64,000 nt of DNA from JANQIO01 sp043513815. GTDB taxonomy: Bacteria; Pseudomonadota; Gammaproteobacteria; Pseudomonadales; Halieaceae. This document shows, piece after piece, positions 24,952 through 34,047 of this stretch. Under the pieces are notes generated by a model that saw nothing but the letters and a program-made list of their open reading frames with translations, was not told the DNA's origin and did no database searches. Position 1 is the first letter of the stretch, and every line of letters starts with the position of its first letter. The translations under genes and the position numbers were made by a program. The stretch lies in assembly GCA_043513815.1 (NCBI GenBank), contig CP121313.1, positions 1,054,001 through 1,118,000 on the forward strand. The letters are read 5' to 3'.

Positions 24952-25710
24952 GTGCGTTTCGCCTCACTGGGAAGCGGCAGTCGCGGCAACGGCACCCTGG
25001 TCCAGTCCGGTTCCACCCTGCTCCTGGTCGACTGCGGGTTTTCCGTACGGGAAACCGAGCGCCGCATGGCTCGGCTCGGCGTCAGTGCCACCGACCTGGA
25101 CGCCGTGCTGGTCACCCACGAGCACAGCGACCATTGCTCTGGTGTGGCGCCCCTGTCGCGAAAGTTCAAGCTCCCCGTATACCTGACTCGCGGCACCCAT
25201 GCCAGCGGCCGCTGCGAGAAGCCCTGGGAAGTGTGCTATTTCCACAGCGAGGCGCCCTTTCAACTGGGCGAGCTGCGAGTTGAGCCCATAGCCGTACCCC
25301 ACGATGCGCGGGAGCCCTGCCAGTTTGTGCTGCAAAGCCGCGGTTTCCGCCTTGGTATTCTCACGGACCTGGGCAGTGTTACGCCTGCTGTGCTGGCCCA
25401 CTACCGGGCCTGCCACGGCCTGCTGCTGGAATGTAACCATGACACCGAGCTGCTGCATGCGGGCCCCTACCCGCCAGCCCTCAAGCGGCGGGTGGGCGGT
25501 GACTGGGGTCACCTGAACAACCGCCAGTCGGCGGCCTTGCTGCAGGAACTACAGCACGAGCTGATGCAACAGCTCGTGATCGCCCATATCAGTGAACAGA
25601 ACAATCATCGGCAGCGTGTGGAAGATGCGCTGACAGCGGTATTCCCCCACCGGGAGCGCGTGACCTGGGCGGATCAGGAGCTGGGTTTCGACTGGCTGGA
25701 ACTGGCCTGA
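24952..25710 (+). CDS. MBL-fold metallo-hydrolase (YycJ/WalJ-like)
   Basis: A 252-residue metallo-beta-lactamase-fold protein from a GTG at 24952 (GGAGG before it). FASLGSGSRGNGTLVQ opens the fold, and the metal motif is VTHEHSDHCSG; further ligands are in VPHDAREP, LTDLGS, LLLECNHD and AHISEQNN. This family includes exonuclease-like and cyclic-phosphodiesterase-like members; the position after dapA-bamC is shared with Pseudomonas-type genomes. Its 3' end overlaps the convergent LRR gene by 37 bases. Confidence 0.85.
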   Translation: MRFASLGSGSRGNGTLVQSGSTLLLVDCGFSVRETERRMARLGVSATDLDAVLVTHEHSDHCSGVAPLSRKFKLPVYLTRGTHASGRCEKPWEVCYFHSEAPFQLGELRVEPIAVPHDAREPCQFVLQSRGFRLGILTDLGSVTPAVLAHYRACHGLLLECNHDTELLHAGPYPPALKRRVGGDWGHLNNRQSAALLQELQHELMQQLVIAHISEQNNHRQRVEDALTAVFPHRERVTWADQELGFDWLELA

Positions 25711-26195
25711 CAGTGCTCGGGCGCAACCAGCTCCAGTGCCGGGCGGCTGCGGAAGCTTTGCAGGTCGCTGCACAACAGCGCCGGGTTGCCTGCCAGGTCC
25801 AGCAGTCGCAGCTCTAGTAGGTCCCGCAATTCAGAGACCCGCTTGAGCGAATTGCCGTCCAGGTAGAGTTCCAGCAGCGCGGTCATGTCGACCAGCGCGT
25901 TGACTTCCTTTATGGCGTTGCTGGACAGCTTCAGGCGCGTCAGGCTCGTAAACACCTGCAGTCCGCTGAGATCGGTAATGCCGGCGTGGCTGCAGTTCAG
26001 GGTGTCCAGCTGTTCCGCCGCCGTCACGCGCGCTTCCTGGATATGTACCTTGACGCAATCGCTCAATGCTTGGTCGGCAATGTCGAAGTCGGCAAACAGC
26101 GGTGCCGGCGTATACACCACCCGTTCGTTGACCGTGAACTGGTAATCGGCGCAGCCGCACAGCACGACCAGCAGCAGGCTGCTAATGATTCGCAT
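25674..26195 (-). CDS. Small leucine-rich-repeat lipoprotein
   Basis: A 173-residue protein with a lipoprotein signal (LLLVVLCGC, Cys15). Beyond about residue 60 it has four LRR-like turns of about 21-22 residues (LDTLNCSHAGITDLSGLQVF, LTRLKLSSNAIKEV, LLELYLDGNSLKRV, LRLLDLAGNPAL), capped by a Cys-containing end. ATG at 26195 is chosen because it begins the signal peptide; longer in-frame ORF sequence upstream lacks one. LRR lipoproteins of this size usually mediate protein contact; role unknown. Tail-to-tail overlap with the MBL gene; divergent from the cyclase gene. Confidence 0.75.
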   Translation of the reverse strand: MRIISSLLLVVLCGCADYQFTVNERVVYTPAPLFADFDIADQALSDCVKVHIQEARVTAAEQLDTLNCSHAGITDLSGLQVFTSLTRLKLSSNAIKEVNALVDMTALLELYLDGNSLKRVSELRDLLELRLLDLAGNPALLCSDLQSFRSRPALELVAPEHCQASSSQSKPSS

Positions 26196-26291
26196 GAATC
26201 TCTCCGGAATGTGAACCCGGTCCGTTGGCCGGGACGCAAAGAATGACACTATAATTGCGGCGACCATTGGAAGGAAAGCGCGGTAACAGGA

Positions 26292-27545
26292 ATGCAGGGA
26301 TCCGATACAGGATCGTCTGAGGACACCATCAGCATTGTCCAGCGTGGCAATCTCAAGAACATTGAGACCACGTTGCACAAGCAATGGCGCCTCGGGCAGA
26401 ACATGGTGTTGTGTTGGAGTCCTACCGACAACGGCATCCTGCTGTTGATGGTGCCGCACTACTTCCTGGGCAACTTCACGGCTACTGCCGCGGATGGCGG
26501 GGAAGAGGGGGCAAAAATGAGTGCCGCCCGGGAAAGCTTTGTGCGCAGGCTGATTTCAGGTCGCCGCCGCAAGACCCGCGACGAATTCTTTGAAATCAGC
26601 AATCGGCTCGGGGTGACGACCAATTTTATCAAGCTGCCCGAGCCGCTCGCCGACCAGCCCGCCGTCAACGCTGCCATCGAGGAGATTGTCCGACGCTACG
26701 GCCTGTCCTACGTGAATAGCCGCGCGGTGATACTGTTCGACATTGCCCAGTTCTCGCTGTTTACGCCCTTCGAACAGGCGAGTCAGCTCAACTCCCTGTC
26801 CTATTCGATGAACTCCGCCTACAACAAACTGTTGTCGCGGGGCGTGGAGGTGAACTTCGCCCGCACCACCACCGGTGACGGCTACTATGTGTGGAACCGC
26901 GACCTCAGCCCCGCCGCCAACGAGGACCTGCTGCATTTCCTGCTGCTGGTCATCGCCGACAATGCCATGGCGCGTAAAGCGTCCAAGGGCAACACGGTGC
27001 CGCAGATTCGTGCCGCCTTCCATATTGGCAGCCACTATGAGCTGTATCAGGCCGAGGGCGTCAACCCCACGGTGTTCAGTTACATCGTCGGTGACGTCAC
27101 CATCGAGCTGGCGCGTATGGTGGACCTGGCTCAGCCTTCCCAGGTGTTCATCGGAAGCTTTTCCGTAGAGCTTCCGACGCCCGGGCGCGACGACCCTGCC
27201 GATACCGTCACTCTGGACACCCACAGCTTCCTCCAGCGCTGCAACGAGGATATCGAGCGGGTGCTGGGGGTGACGCTGTCTGGCCAGGAAGTGCAGTCCA
27301 TGCGCTGTGACACCTCCCGCGTCGACGGAGAGCAACGGCCGCGCCGTTTCCTGCTGACTGACAAACACGGTCTTACCCGCCATGCCTACAACCTCGAGCT
27401 GCATATCGAGACCGGCAGCGGCAGCTGGCAGCTGGGTCTGTCCGGACACGCGCTGCCGCAGCCTTCACGGCCCGGCGACGACGCGGTAGAAGCCTCGGCG
27501 CTGAAGAGCAAGAAGCCTTCACTCAAGTCGGTCAGCGAGGACTAG
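26292..27545 (+). CDS. Class III nucleotidyl cyclase-like protein
   Basis: A 417-residue soluble protein. The central part matches a class III adenylate/guanylate cyclase core: RAVILFDIAQFSLFTPF supplies the first metal Asp (150) and RTTTGDGYYVWNR the second (196), so both metal ligands are kept. Residues about 215-290 complete the fold (ending FSYIVGDVTIELARMVDLA). The N-terminal 140 residues and the C-terminal tail after about 330 are unrecognised and may be sensory. Five bases separate it from a phosphodiesterase-like HD gene, so the pair may make and break the same cyclic nucleotide. Nucleotide specificity not readable by eye. Confidence 0.72.
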   Translation: MQGSDTGSSEDTISIVQRGNLKNIETTLHKQWRLGQNMVLCWSPTDNGILLLMVPHYFLGNFTATAADGGEEGAKMSAARESFVRRLISGRRRKTRDEFFEISNRLGVTTNFIKLPEPLADQPAVNAAIEEIVRRYGLSYVNSRAVILFDIAQFSLFTPFEQASQLNSLSYSMNSAYNKLLSRGVEVNFARTTTGDGYYVWNRDLSPAANEDLLHFLLLVIADNAMARKASKGNTVPQIRAAFHIGSHYELYQAEGVNPTVFSYIVGDVTIELARMVDLAQPSQVFIGSFSVELPTPGRDDPADTVTLDTHSFLQRCNEDIERVLGVTLSGQEVQSMRCDTSRVDGEQRPRRFLLTDKHGLTRHAYNLELHIETGSGSWQLGLSGHALPQPSRPGDDAVEASALKSKKPSLKSVSED

Positions 27546-27550
27546 ACGGC

Positions 27551-28486
27551 GTGTTGGAGGCGACCCGAGCGCGGGAAATGGATGTCAGTAACCAGGTCGA
27601 TGTGACGGACCCGGACGCGGTGTGCAATGCCATTCTCGACACACTGAGCGCTCACTACCCGCGCGGTCTGTCCCCCATCAAGCAGTTGGTGAAGGACTTC
27701 GCCCGGCTGTACCGGGGCGAGTACCCGGGCTATCACGCCTGTGATGTGGGTTATCACGACATTCAGCACGTGCTGGACGTCACCCTGGCCATGGCTCGGC
27801 TGATCGATGGTCACCAGCTCTGCCATGGGGATGAGCTGCGCATCGACGCGAGGCTGGCAGTGGCCGGTATTGCCGCTGCGCTGTTTCACGACTCTGGCTA
27901 TATTCGGCGCCGCAATGATACGCGGCACAGCAACGGCGCGGAATACACCCGCATTCACGTCAGCCGGTCCAGCCGTTTCATGGGGGAGTACCTGCCCACG
28001 GTGGGCCTGGATTGGGCGATGCCTGTCTGCCAGCGCATCGTGCATTTCACCGGCTACGAGGTAAACCCGGCGGACATTGAAGTACCCAGTGACGCCGAGC
28101 GCACCGTGGGCTGGCTGCTGGGCACCGCAGACCTGATCGCACAAATGGCGGACGTGGCCTACCTGGAGAAATGCCGGGACCAGCTCTACCCGGAGTTTGT
28201 CGAAGGCGGCATGGCCGGCAAGCACGGGCAGCACACCAAGACCGGCATTATCTACAAATCGCCGGCTCATCTTATGCAGTCCACGCCCAACTTTATTCGC
28301 AGCGCCATTCAGGTGCGCCTGGACGGCTACTTTCATGCCTATTACCGCTATGCCGCCCATCACTTCGGCGGCCGCAACCTCTACATGGATGCCATCGAAG
28401 AGAACTGTCGGCGCCTGGAGGAGCTCCTGGGTCGCAATGACCAGAAGCTGTTGATGGGCGACGCGCTGTCTCCACCCTTTGCCTGA
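27551..28486 (+). CDS. HD-domain phosphohydrolase resembling cyclic-nucleotide phosphodiesterase
   Basis: A 311-residue protein (GTG at 27551; an ATG at 27578 is an alternative start). GYHDIQHVLDV (67-77) followed by ALFHDSGY (His113-Asp114) and RHSNGAEYTRIH mirrors the YHNxxHxxDV ... HDxxHxGxxN metal motifs of class I cyclic-nucleotide phosphodiesterases; RIVHFTG and GTADLIAQM provide later ligands. Directly behind the class III cyclase gene, supporting a role in degrading its product. The 3' end overlaps rsmJ by eight bases. Activity inferred only. Confidence 0.75.
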   Translation: MLEATRAREMDVSNQVDVTDPDAVCNAILDTLSAHYPRGLSPIKQLVKDFARLYRGEYPGYHACDVGYHDIQHVLDVTLAMARLIDGHQLCHGDELRIDARLAVAGIAAALFHDSGYIRRRNDTRHSNGAEYTRIHVSRSSRFMGEYLPTVGLDWAMPVCQRIVHFTGYEVNPADIEVPSDAERTVGWLLGTADLIAQMADVAYLEKCRDQLYPEFVEGGMAGKHGQHTKTGIIYKSPAHLMQSTPNFIRSAIQVRLDGYFHAYYRYAAHHFGGRNLYMDAIEENCRRLEELLGRNDQKLLMGDALSPPFA

Positions 28487-29261
28487 CCTGACGGTCGCCG
28501 TCGCCGCGGCCGAGCCAGGGCTGGAGCCGGCGGCTACCGGGCTTGCGGCCGAGCTGGGCTTGCCGACTGTCGCTGAACGAAGCGATGCACAGGCCCTGCT
28601 TACCCTGACACCACAGCGACTGGAGCTATTGGCTACCGGTGCGGATGCCCCTGGCCCGGTCGCTGTCGATTTTGGCGACGGCGGACTTCGGCACCGCCGT
28701 CGAGGCGGCCACAATGAACCCCTCGGTCGCGCGGTCGGCGTGCACAAGTGGCCGCAGCTGTCGGTGGTGGATGCTACTGCGGGACTGGGCCGCGACAGCT
28801 TTGTGCTGGCTGACCTGGGCTGCCGGCTGACTCTGCTGGAACGGGAACCGGTGGTGTTCGCCCTGCTGCGGGACGGGCTGCGACGTGGCCTGGCGAGCGA
28901 GGACGCCTGGGTGCGGGAAGTGTGCGGGCGCATGACGCTGTTGCGGGCGGATGCCCGCGACTGGCTCCAGGGTCAGTCAGTGGATGTGGTTTACCTGGAC
29001 CCGATGTTTCCCACCCGCCGCAAAAGTGCCCGGGTCAAGAAAGACATGTGGCTGTTCCAGCAGCTGCTGGACGCGGCGGATACCTCAGCGGGAGTGCTGC
29101 TGGAGGCGGCCCTGGCGGCCGCCGCGCGCAGAGTGGTCGTCAAGCGCCCGGCGAAGGCGCCCACCCTGGACGCTAGGGAGCCGGCCTTCCAGCTGCCGGG
29201 GAAGACGGTGCGCTTTGATGTTTACCTGCCTTTGAATGCTACGGCTAGCGGCCGTCACTGA
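28479..29261 (+). CDS. rsmJ: 16S rRNA (guanine-1516-N2) methyltransferase
   Basis: A 260-residue SAM-dependent methyltransferase. The SAM loop VVDATAGLGRDSFVLADLG, the acidic LLEREP, DVVYLDPMFP (catalytic-type DPMFP in place of DPPY) and VVKRPAKAP are diagnostic of RsmJ (YhiQ). Starts at a TTG overlapping the HD gene. Its 3' end overlaps the convergent SDR gene by 17 bases. Confidence 0.88.
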   Translation: MPDLTVAVAAAEPGLEPAATGLAAELGLPTVAERSDAQALLTLTPQRLELLATGADAPGPVAVDFGDGGLRHRRRGGHNEPLGRAVGVHKWPQLSVVDATAGLGRDSFVLADLGCRLTLLEREPVVFALLRDGLRRGLASEDAWVREVCGRMTLLRADARDWLQGQSVDVVYLDPMFPTRRKSARVKKDMWLFQQLLDAADTSAGVLLEAALAAAARRVVVKRPAKAPTLDAREPAFQLPGKTVRFDVYLPLNATASGRH

Positions 29262-30024
29262 CGCTGAAAAAGCGCCGCGTCCACACTGACTGGGCCAGCG
29301 GATCCAGCAGCCGGTACAGGCGACCGGAAGGCATAACGCGCCTGCCGCGTTCGGCCGCAGCAATGCCCTCGCGCACCACGGTAGCGGCGTCGTACCACAT
29401 CCACCTGGGCATGCTGTTTTTCATGTCCATCAGACCCGCCCGCTCGTGGAACTCGGTGTGGGTGAAGCCCGGGCACAGGGCGCTCACATTCACGCCGTCC
29501 TTGCCCACTGTGAGCGCCAGCTCCTCGGACATTGCAATCACCCAGGCCTTGGATGGACCGTAATTGCAGCCGCCGCCGCGCGGAATGCGTCCGGCCATGG
29601 AAGCCACGTTGATCACTCGCCCGTGGCCGCGCGCCTGCATCGGAGGAATGAACAGGTGGCAGAGCTCAGCAATGGACAGCATCATCAGCTGGTAGAAAGC
29701 GTGCTGTTTTGACCAGTCGGATTCCTCCAGCAGATTGGGTCCGGCGACGCCGGCATTGTTGACCAGGTAGTCGATCTCCAGGCCGCGGGAGCGGGTTTCC
29801 TCATACAGCGCGCGTGGAGCGGCGGGGTCTGACAGGTCAGCGGCAATCCACTGGGCCTGGACGCCGAACTCGGCGGCGACGCCGTCCGCGGTGGTGGCCA
29901 GCGCCTCCTGGCTGCGGGCCACCAGCACCAGGTCATGGCCCGCGGCTGCGAGCTGGCGGGCAAACTCCTTGCCCAGGCCTGCGGTAGCCCCGGTAATCAG
30001 TGCGGTGCCTGTTTTACTAGCCAT
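29245..30024 (-). CDS. SDR family oxidoreductase
   Basis: A 259-residue classical short-chain dehydrogenase: TGATAGLGKEF cofactor loop, YLVNNAGVAGP, catalytic Ser in INVASMAGR, Tyr/Lys in NYGPSKAW. The segment CPGFTHTEFHERAG after the active site closely resembles the second SDR at 31075, so both belong to the same subfamily (YqjQ/DltE-like), often reducing ketones of acyl or aromatic compounds. ATG at 30024 fits the start of the Rossmann strand. Divergent from the TraB/GumN gene across about 107 bases. Confidence 0.88.
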   Translation of the reverse strand: MASKTGTALITGATAGLGKEFARQLAAAGHDLVLVARSQEALATTADGVAAEFGVQAQWIAADLSDPAAPRALYEETRSRGLEIDYLVNNAGVAGPNLLEESDWSKQHAFYQLMMLSIAELCHLFIPPMQARGHGRVINVASMAGRIPRGGGCNYGPSKAWVIAMSEELALTVGKDGVNVSALCPGFTHTEFHERAGLMDMKNSMPRWMWYDAATVVREGIAAAERGRRVMPSGRLYRLLDPLAQSVWTRRFFSVSDGR

Positions 30025-30131
30025 GGTCTTTCTCCGTTCTTGTGGTTGTTGGTTCTCAGCCGGGCTCCGGGTGATGATTGCCAGTGAGCGCCGGTGATAT
30101 AGTGCACCATCCCTGGTTCGAGGATTTCCCC

Positions 30132-31028
30132 ATGCGTGGAACACCCCTGTTCGGCCTGCTGATGAGGTCGCTGGTGGCTGCCACCTTGCTGTCGCTGGCA
30201 CAGTTTACCCAAGCGGCGGGCGAACGGCTCCTGTTCTGGCGTGTGGACACGCCGGGAGCCACTATCTACCTGCTGGGTTCCATGCACCTGGCATCCCCTG
30301 AGCTCTACCCGCTACGCGGCGAGATCATGGCCGCCTTCGAAAGCGCAGATGCGCTGGTGGTGGAGCTCGATGTGAGCGGTGCCCGCGCCCTGGAAATACA
30401 GCAGCAGATGCTGCTGCGCGGCCGCTATCCCGAGGGCCAGACGCTGGCCGGTGAGCTCAGTCCGGCCACCTGGGCTGCGCTGTCCAGTCGCCTCCAGAGC
30501 AGCGGTTTGCCCCCGGCGCTGATGCAGAGCCTCAAACCCGGTCTGGTCGTCACTACGCTCTCCACCGTGGAAATGATGAAGCTGGGTCTCAACCCGGAGC
30601 AGGGGGTCGACCGCTTTTTCCTGGACCGGGCGCGCGGCAACAAGCCGATTATCGATCTGGAAACAGTGGATCAGCAGCTCGATGTGGTGCTGGATACTCC
30701 GCAGCCGGAGCTGCTGGTGCAACAGACCCTGGTGCAGCTCGACGACCTCGAATCCCTCATGGGTCAACTGGTGGACTACTGGAAACGGGGCGACAGCAAG
30801 GGGCTGGCGCGGTTGGTGATCGAGGACGAGCTTGAGAAATACCCGGAATTCCGCGACCTGCACCGGCGCATGTTTGATGACCGCAACCGGGCCATGACCG
30901 CAAAAATTCTCGATATGCAGGCCCGCGGCGGCACCTACTTCGTGGTGGTGGGCGCCGGCCACCTGGTCGGTGACCAGGGCATTGTCGCCATGCTCAGTCG
31001 GCGCGATCAGACGCCTGTCCAGCTATGA
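30132..31028 (+). CDS. TraB/GumN family protein, exported
   Basis: A 298-residue protein with an N-terminal signal (to about residue 32), then the family blocks YLLGSMHLA, ALVVELDVSGA and, near the end, DRNRAMTAKILDM and FVVVGAGHLVGDQGI. The paired GxxH and late His/Glu are thought to form a metalloprotease-like active site (Tiki/TraB clan). Function in bacteria unknown. Start ATG at 30132 places the signal peptide correctly. Confidence 0.85.
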   Translation: MRGTPLFGLLMRSLVAATLLSLAQFTQAAGERLLFWRVDTPGATIYLLGSMHLASPELYPLRGEIMAAFESADALVVELDVSGARALEIQQQMLLRGRYPEGQTLAGELSPATWAALSSRLQSSGLPPALMQSLKPGLVVTTLSTVEMMKLGLNPEQGVDRFFLDRARGNKPIIDLETVDQQLDVVLDTPQPELLVQQTLVQLDDLESLMGQLVDYWKRGDSKGLARLVIEDELEKYPEFRDLHRRMFDDRNRAMTAKILDMQARGGTYFVVVGAGHLVGDQGIVAMLSRRDQTPVQL

Positions 31029-31074
31029 ACAACGCACTGCAAAGGCGGGTCATCCGCAAGCCAGGGAAGACGTC

Positions 31075-31827
31075 ATGACACACAAGACCACGGCGCTGGT
31101 AAGCGGCGCATCGGCGGGTATCGGCGCCGAATTCTGCCGCCAGCTGGCCGATCGCTGCGAGGTGATCATCGCCACCGGACGTCGGCTCGACCGACTGCAG
31201 GCTCTGGCCAATGAGCTGGCGGGGCGAGTAGAAGTGCACACGGTGGCGGCAGACCTGGGTACCCGTGAAGGCCGTACCCGGGTGATCGAAGCCCTGCGGC
31301 AGAAGGGCCCGGTGGACTACCTGGTCAACAACGCCGGCTTCTCGACCCTGGGGCCGTTTGACAGTCTGGATATGGATGCACAGCAGGCGATGGTGGATGT
31401 CCATATCACCGCGACCCTGGCGCTCACCCGTGCCGCACTGCCTTTCATGCGTGAGCTGGGGGGCGGCGCAGTGATCAACGTCTCCTCGCTGGCGTCCTTC
31501 GGGCCGGTGCCGATGGCCGCGGTGTATGCCGCCAGCAAGAGCTTCCTCAATAGTTTTTCTGAGTCGCTACAGAAAGAAGTGGCTGACACCGGCATTCGTG
31601 TGCAGAGCCTGTGCCCGGGGTATACCTTCAGCGAATTCCATGACCGCGACGCAATGGACGGCTTTGATCGGCAGAATGTGCCGGAAGAGGAATGGATGGA
31701 CGCGCCTGCGGTGGTTGCCGCCAGCCTGGCGGGCCTGGAATCGGGTCCGGTGGTACTGGTGCCCGGCGACGGCAACCGGGACAGTGCCCGCAAAGGGGTG
31801 GCGCGGGCACTGGCAAAGCTGGACTAG
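31075..31827 (+). CDS. SDR family oxidoreductase
   Basis: A 250-residue short-chain dehydrogenase with SGASAGIGAEF, YLVNNAGFSTLG, catalytic Ser in INVSSLASFG and Tyr/Lys in VYAASKSF, followed by CPGYTFSEFHDRD. AGGGAAG lies eight bases before the ATG at 31075. Paralogous in style to the SDR at 29245-30024, with the TraB/GumN gene between. 3' end faces dapE with 18 bases between. Substrate unknown. Confidence 0.88.
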   Translation: MTHKTTALVSGASAGIGAEFCRQLADRCEVIIATGRRLDRLQALANELAGRVEVHTVAADLGTREGRTRVIEALRQKGPVDYLVNNAGFSTLGPFDSLDMDAQQAMVDVHITATLALTRAALPFMRELGGGAVINVSSLASFGPVPMAAVYAASKSFLNSFSESLQKEVADTGIRVQSLCPGYTFSEFHDRDAMDGFDRQNVPEEEWMDAPAVVAASLAGLESGPVVLVPGDGNRDSARKGVARALAKLD

Positions 31828-31845
31828 CCTGCGCCTGGCACCTGG

Positions 31846-32997
31846 CTAGCGGACCAGCAGGTGTTCGAGAATGCGCCGGTAGACTCGCGCCAGCGCGTCC
31901 ACATCAGCCGCCGCTAAACTCTCGTTGACCTGGTGAATGGTGGCATTGACCGGCCCCAGCTCCAGCACCTCAGCCCCGGTGGGGGCAATAAACCGGCCGT
32001 CGGAAGTGCCGCCAGCGGTGGATAGCAGGGTGTCGATACCCAGCTCTTCAGAGATTGCGGCCGTCGCGGCGTCTACCAGCTGGCCCTCGGGCGTCAGGAA
32101 GGGTTTTCCCGACAGGGTCCACTCCAGCGTATAGTCCAGCCCGTGTTCGATGAGGATCGCCTCGGTGCGGGCGCGCAGCTTCTGGTCAGTGGTTTCCGTG
32201 CAGTAGCGAAAATTGAAGCGCACCTCCACCGTGCCGGGAATCACATTGGTGGCGCCTGTGCCGCCGCTGATGTTGGACACCTGGAAAGAGGTGGGCGGGA
32301 AGTGGTCGTTGCCCTGGTCCCAGGTCTGGGCGGCCAGCTCCGCCAGCGCCGGCATGGCCCGGTGGATGGGGTTGTCCGCCAGCTGCGGATAGGCAATATG
32401 GCCCTGCTTGCCGCGCACCACCAGGGTGCCGTTAAGACTGCCGCGCCGCCCGTTCTTGATGGTATCGCCCAGCACCGACTCGCTGGAGGGTTCACCCACC
32501 AGGCAGTAGTCGATCTGCTCGCCACGGTTCTGCAGCCAGTCCACGACTTTCACGGTACCGTCGATGGCGGGCCCTTCCTCGTCACTGGTCAGCAGGAAGC
32601 CGATGCGGCCGCTGTGTTCAGCGGACTCGAGGAGCTGCTCCACCGCCACTACCATGGCCGCCAGGCTGGCCTTCATGTCGGCGGCGCCACGTCCTGTCAG
32701 CACGCCATCGACCAGGCTCGGTTCAAAGGGGGGTGTGCGCCACGCCGCTTCCGGTCCCGTGGGCACCACGTCGGTGTGGCCGGCGAAAACAAACAGCGGG
32801 CCGTCGCTGCCGCGCACCGCCCACAGATTGTCCACCTCGCCGAAGCGCAGGTGTTCGCAGTGGAAGCCCATTGCCGCCAGGCGCTCGGCCAGCAGTTGTT
32901 GGCAGCCGGCATCCTCAGGGGTGACAGAGGGTCGGCTGATCAGCTGCTGGCACAGTTGCAGCGCGGGGCGCTCAGTTGTGGGCATGGAGTTCTTCAT
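31846..32997 (-). CDS. dapE: Succinyl-diaminopimelate desuccinylase
   Basis: A 383-residue M20 di-zinc amidase, slightly longer than E. coli DapE (375). Metal and catalytic blocks are FAGHTDVVPTGP, GRGAADMKASLAA, LTSDEEGPAIDG, VGEPSSE and STAGGTSDGRFIAP. Releases succinate from N-succinyl-LL-diaminopimelate for lysine and peptidoglycan. Its start overlaps the 3' end of dapD by 26 bases (an internal Met four codons on is an alternative start). Confidence 0.94.
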   Translation of the reverse strand: MKNSMPTTERPALQLCQQLISRPSVTPEDAGCQQLLAERLAAMGFHCEHLRFGEVDNLWAVRGSDGPLFVFAGHTDVVPTGPEAAWRTPPFEPSLVDGVLTGRGAADMKASLAAMVVAVEQLLESAEHSGRIGFLLTSDEEGPAIDGTVKVVDWLQNRGEQIDYCLVGEPSSESVLGDTIKNGRRGSLNGTLVVRGKQGHIAYPQLADNPIHRAMPALAELAAQTWDQGNDHFPPTSFQVSNISGGTGATNVIPGTVEVRFNFRYCTETTDQKLRARTEAILIEHGLDYTLEWTLSGKPFLTPEGQLVDAATAAISEELGIDTLLSTAGGTSDGRFIAPTGAEVLELGPVNATIHQVNESLAAADVDALARVYRRILEHLLVR

Positions 32998-34003
32998 TGA
33001 GCGCGATGGCAGACTTGTTGGCCAGACATTCTACCCGGCCGGTCTGCGAATTGCGGCGGAACAGGAGGTCTGACTGGCCCGACAGTTCCCGGGCCTTGAT
33101 CGTCGACACTTCCTGGCCGTCGGCGTCCAGCACGGTGACCTTGGTGCCGGCGGTGACATAAAGCCCCGCCTCGACCGTGCAGCGGTCGCCCAGTGGGATA
33201 CCGAGCCCGGCGTTGGCGCCCAGCAGGCAATCGCGGCCCAGGGAAATAACAATATCGCCACCTCCGGACAGCGTACCCATGATGGAGGCGCCGCCGCCGA
33301 TATCCGAACCGGCGCCCACAAAGATGCCCGCGGAGATACGGCCCTCGATCATGCTGGGTCCCTCTGCCCCGGCATTGAAGTTCACAAAGCCTTCATGCAT
33401 CACGGTGGTGCCCTCGCCGAGGTAGGCGCCCAGACGCACCCGGGCGGTATGGGCAATTCGCACACCGCTGGGCACCACGTAGTTGGTCATTTTCGGGAAC
33501 TTGTCTACGCAGCTCACCTCCAGTTCACGGCCACGCGTCCGGGCAGCGAGCTGCCGTGCCGGCAGCTCGGCCAGGTCGATGGCGCCTTCGCTGGTCCAGG
33601 CCACATTGGGCAGCACGGCAAATACGCCGTCGAGATTGGTTTGCCGCGGCCTGACCAGTCGGTGGGAGATCATCTGCAGTTTGAGGTAGGCCTCGGGTAC
33701 GCTGGCTGGAGCGCTGTCCTCCTTTAATAGCACCAGTACCGCGGGTCGGTCCGAGTCCGCCATTGCCTCGCAGGTAGACCACAGTTCCGGAGAGCCGGCG
33801 GTAGCGCACAGCTTGCCGAGCTCGGCAAGACCCGCGGCATCCAGCTCGTGAACGGTCTGTCGTGTATAGCCGCCACTGATCAGTCCAGCCGCCAGCTCGC
33901 CGTCTGGATCCATCATTGGCGCCGGGAAGTAGACTTCCAGCCAGTCGCCGTGGGCATTGCGGGTGCCGATGCCGACGCCCAGTGCATAGATAGATGCGCT
34001 CAT
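32972..34003 (-). CDS. dapD: Tetrahydrodipicolinate N-succinyltransferase
   Basis: A 343-residue protein of the longer, Pseudomonas-type DapD class. The central left-handed beta-helix is visible as hexapeptide-like repeats (RIAHTARVRLGAYLGEGTTV, GRISAGIFVGAGSDIGGGAS, LGANAGLGIPLGDRC). Transfers succinyl from succinyl-CoA to tetrahydrodipicolinate. Between yffB and dapE, as in related genomes. Confidence 0.93.
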   Translation of the reverse strand: MSASIYALGVGIGTRNAHGDWLEVYFPAPMMDPDGELAAGLISGGYTRQTVHELDAAGLAELGKLCATAGSPELWSTCEAMADSDRPAVLVLLKEDSAPASVPEAYLKLQMISHRLVRPRQTNLDGVFAVLPNVAWTSEGAIDLAELPARQLAARTRGRELEVSCVDKFPKMTNYVVPSGVRIAHTARVRLGAYLGEGTTVMHEGFVNFNAGAEGPSMIEGRISAGIFVGAGSDIGGGASIMGTLSGGGDIVISLGRDCLLGANAGLGIPLGDRCTVEAGLYVTAGTKVTVLDADGQEVSTIKARELSGQSDLLFRRNSQTGRVECLANKSAIALNEELHAHN

Positions 34004-34047
34004 AGATTTGCTCGTAGTGTGCTTTGTCTGATGCTAACGCTGACGGC

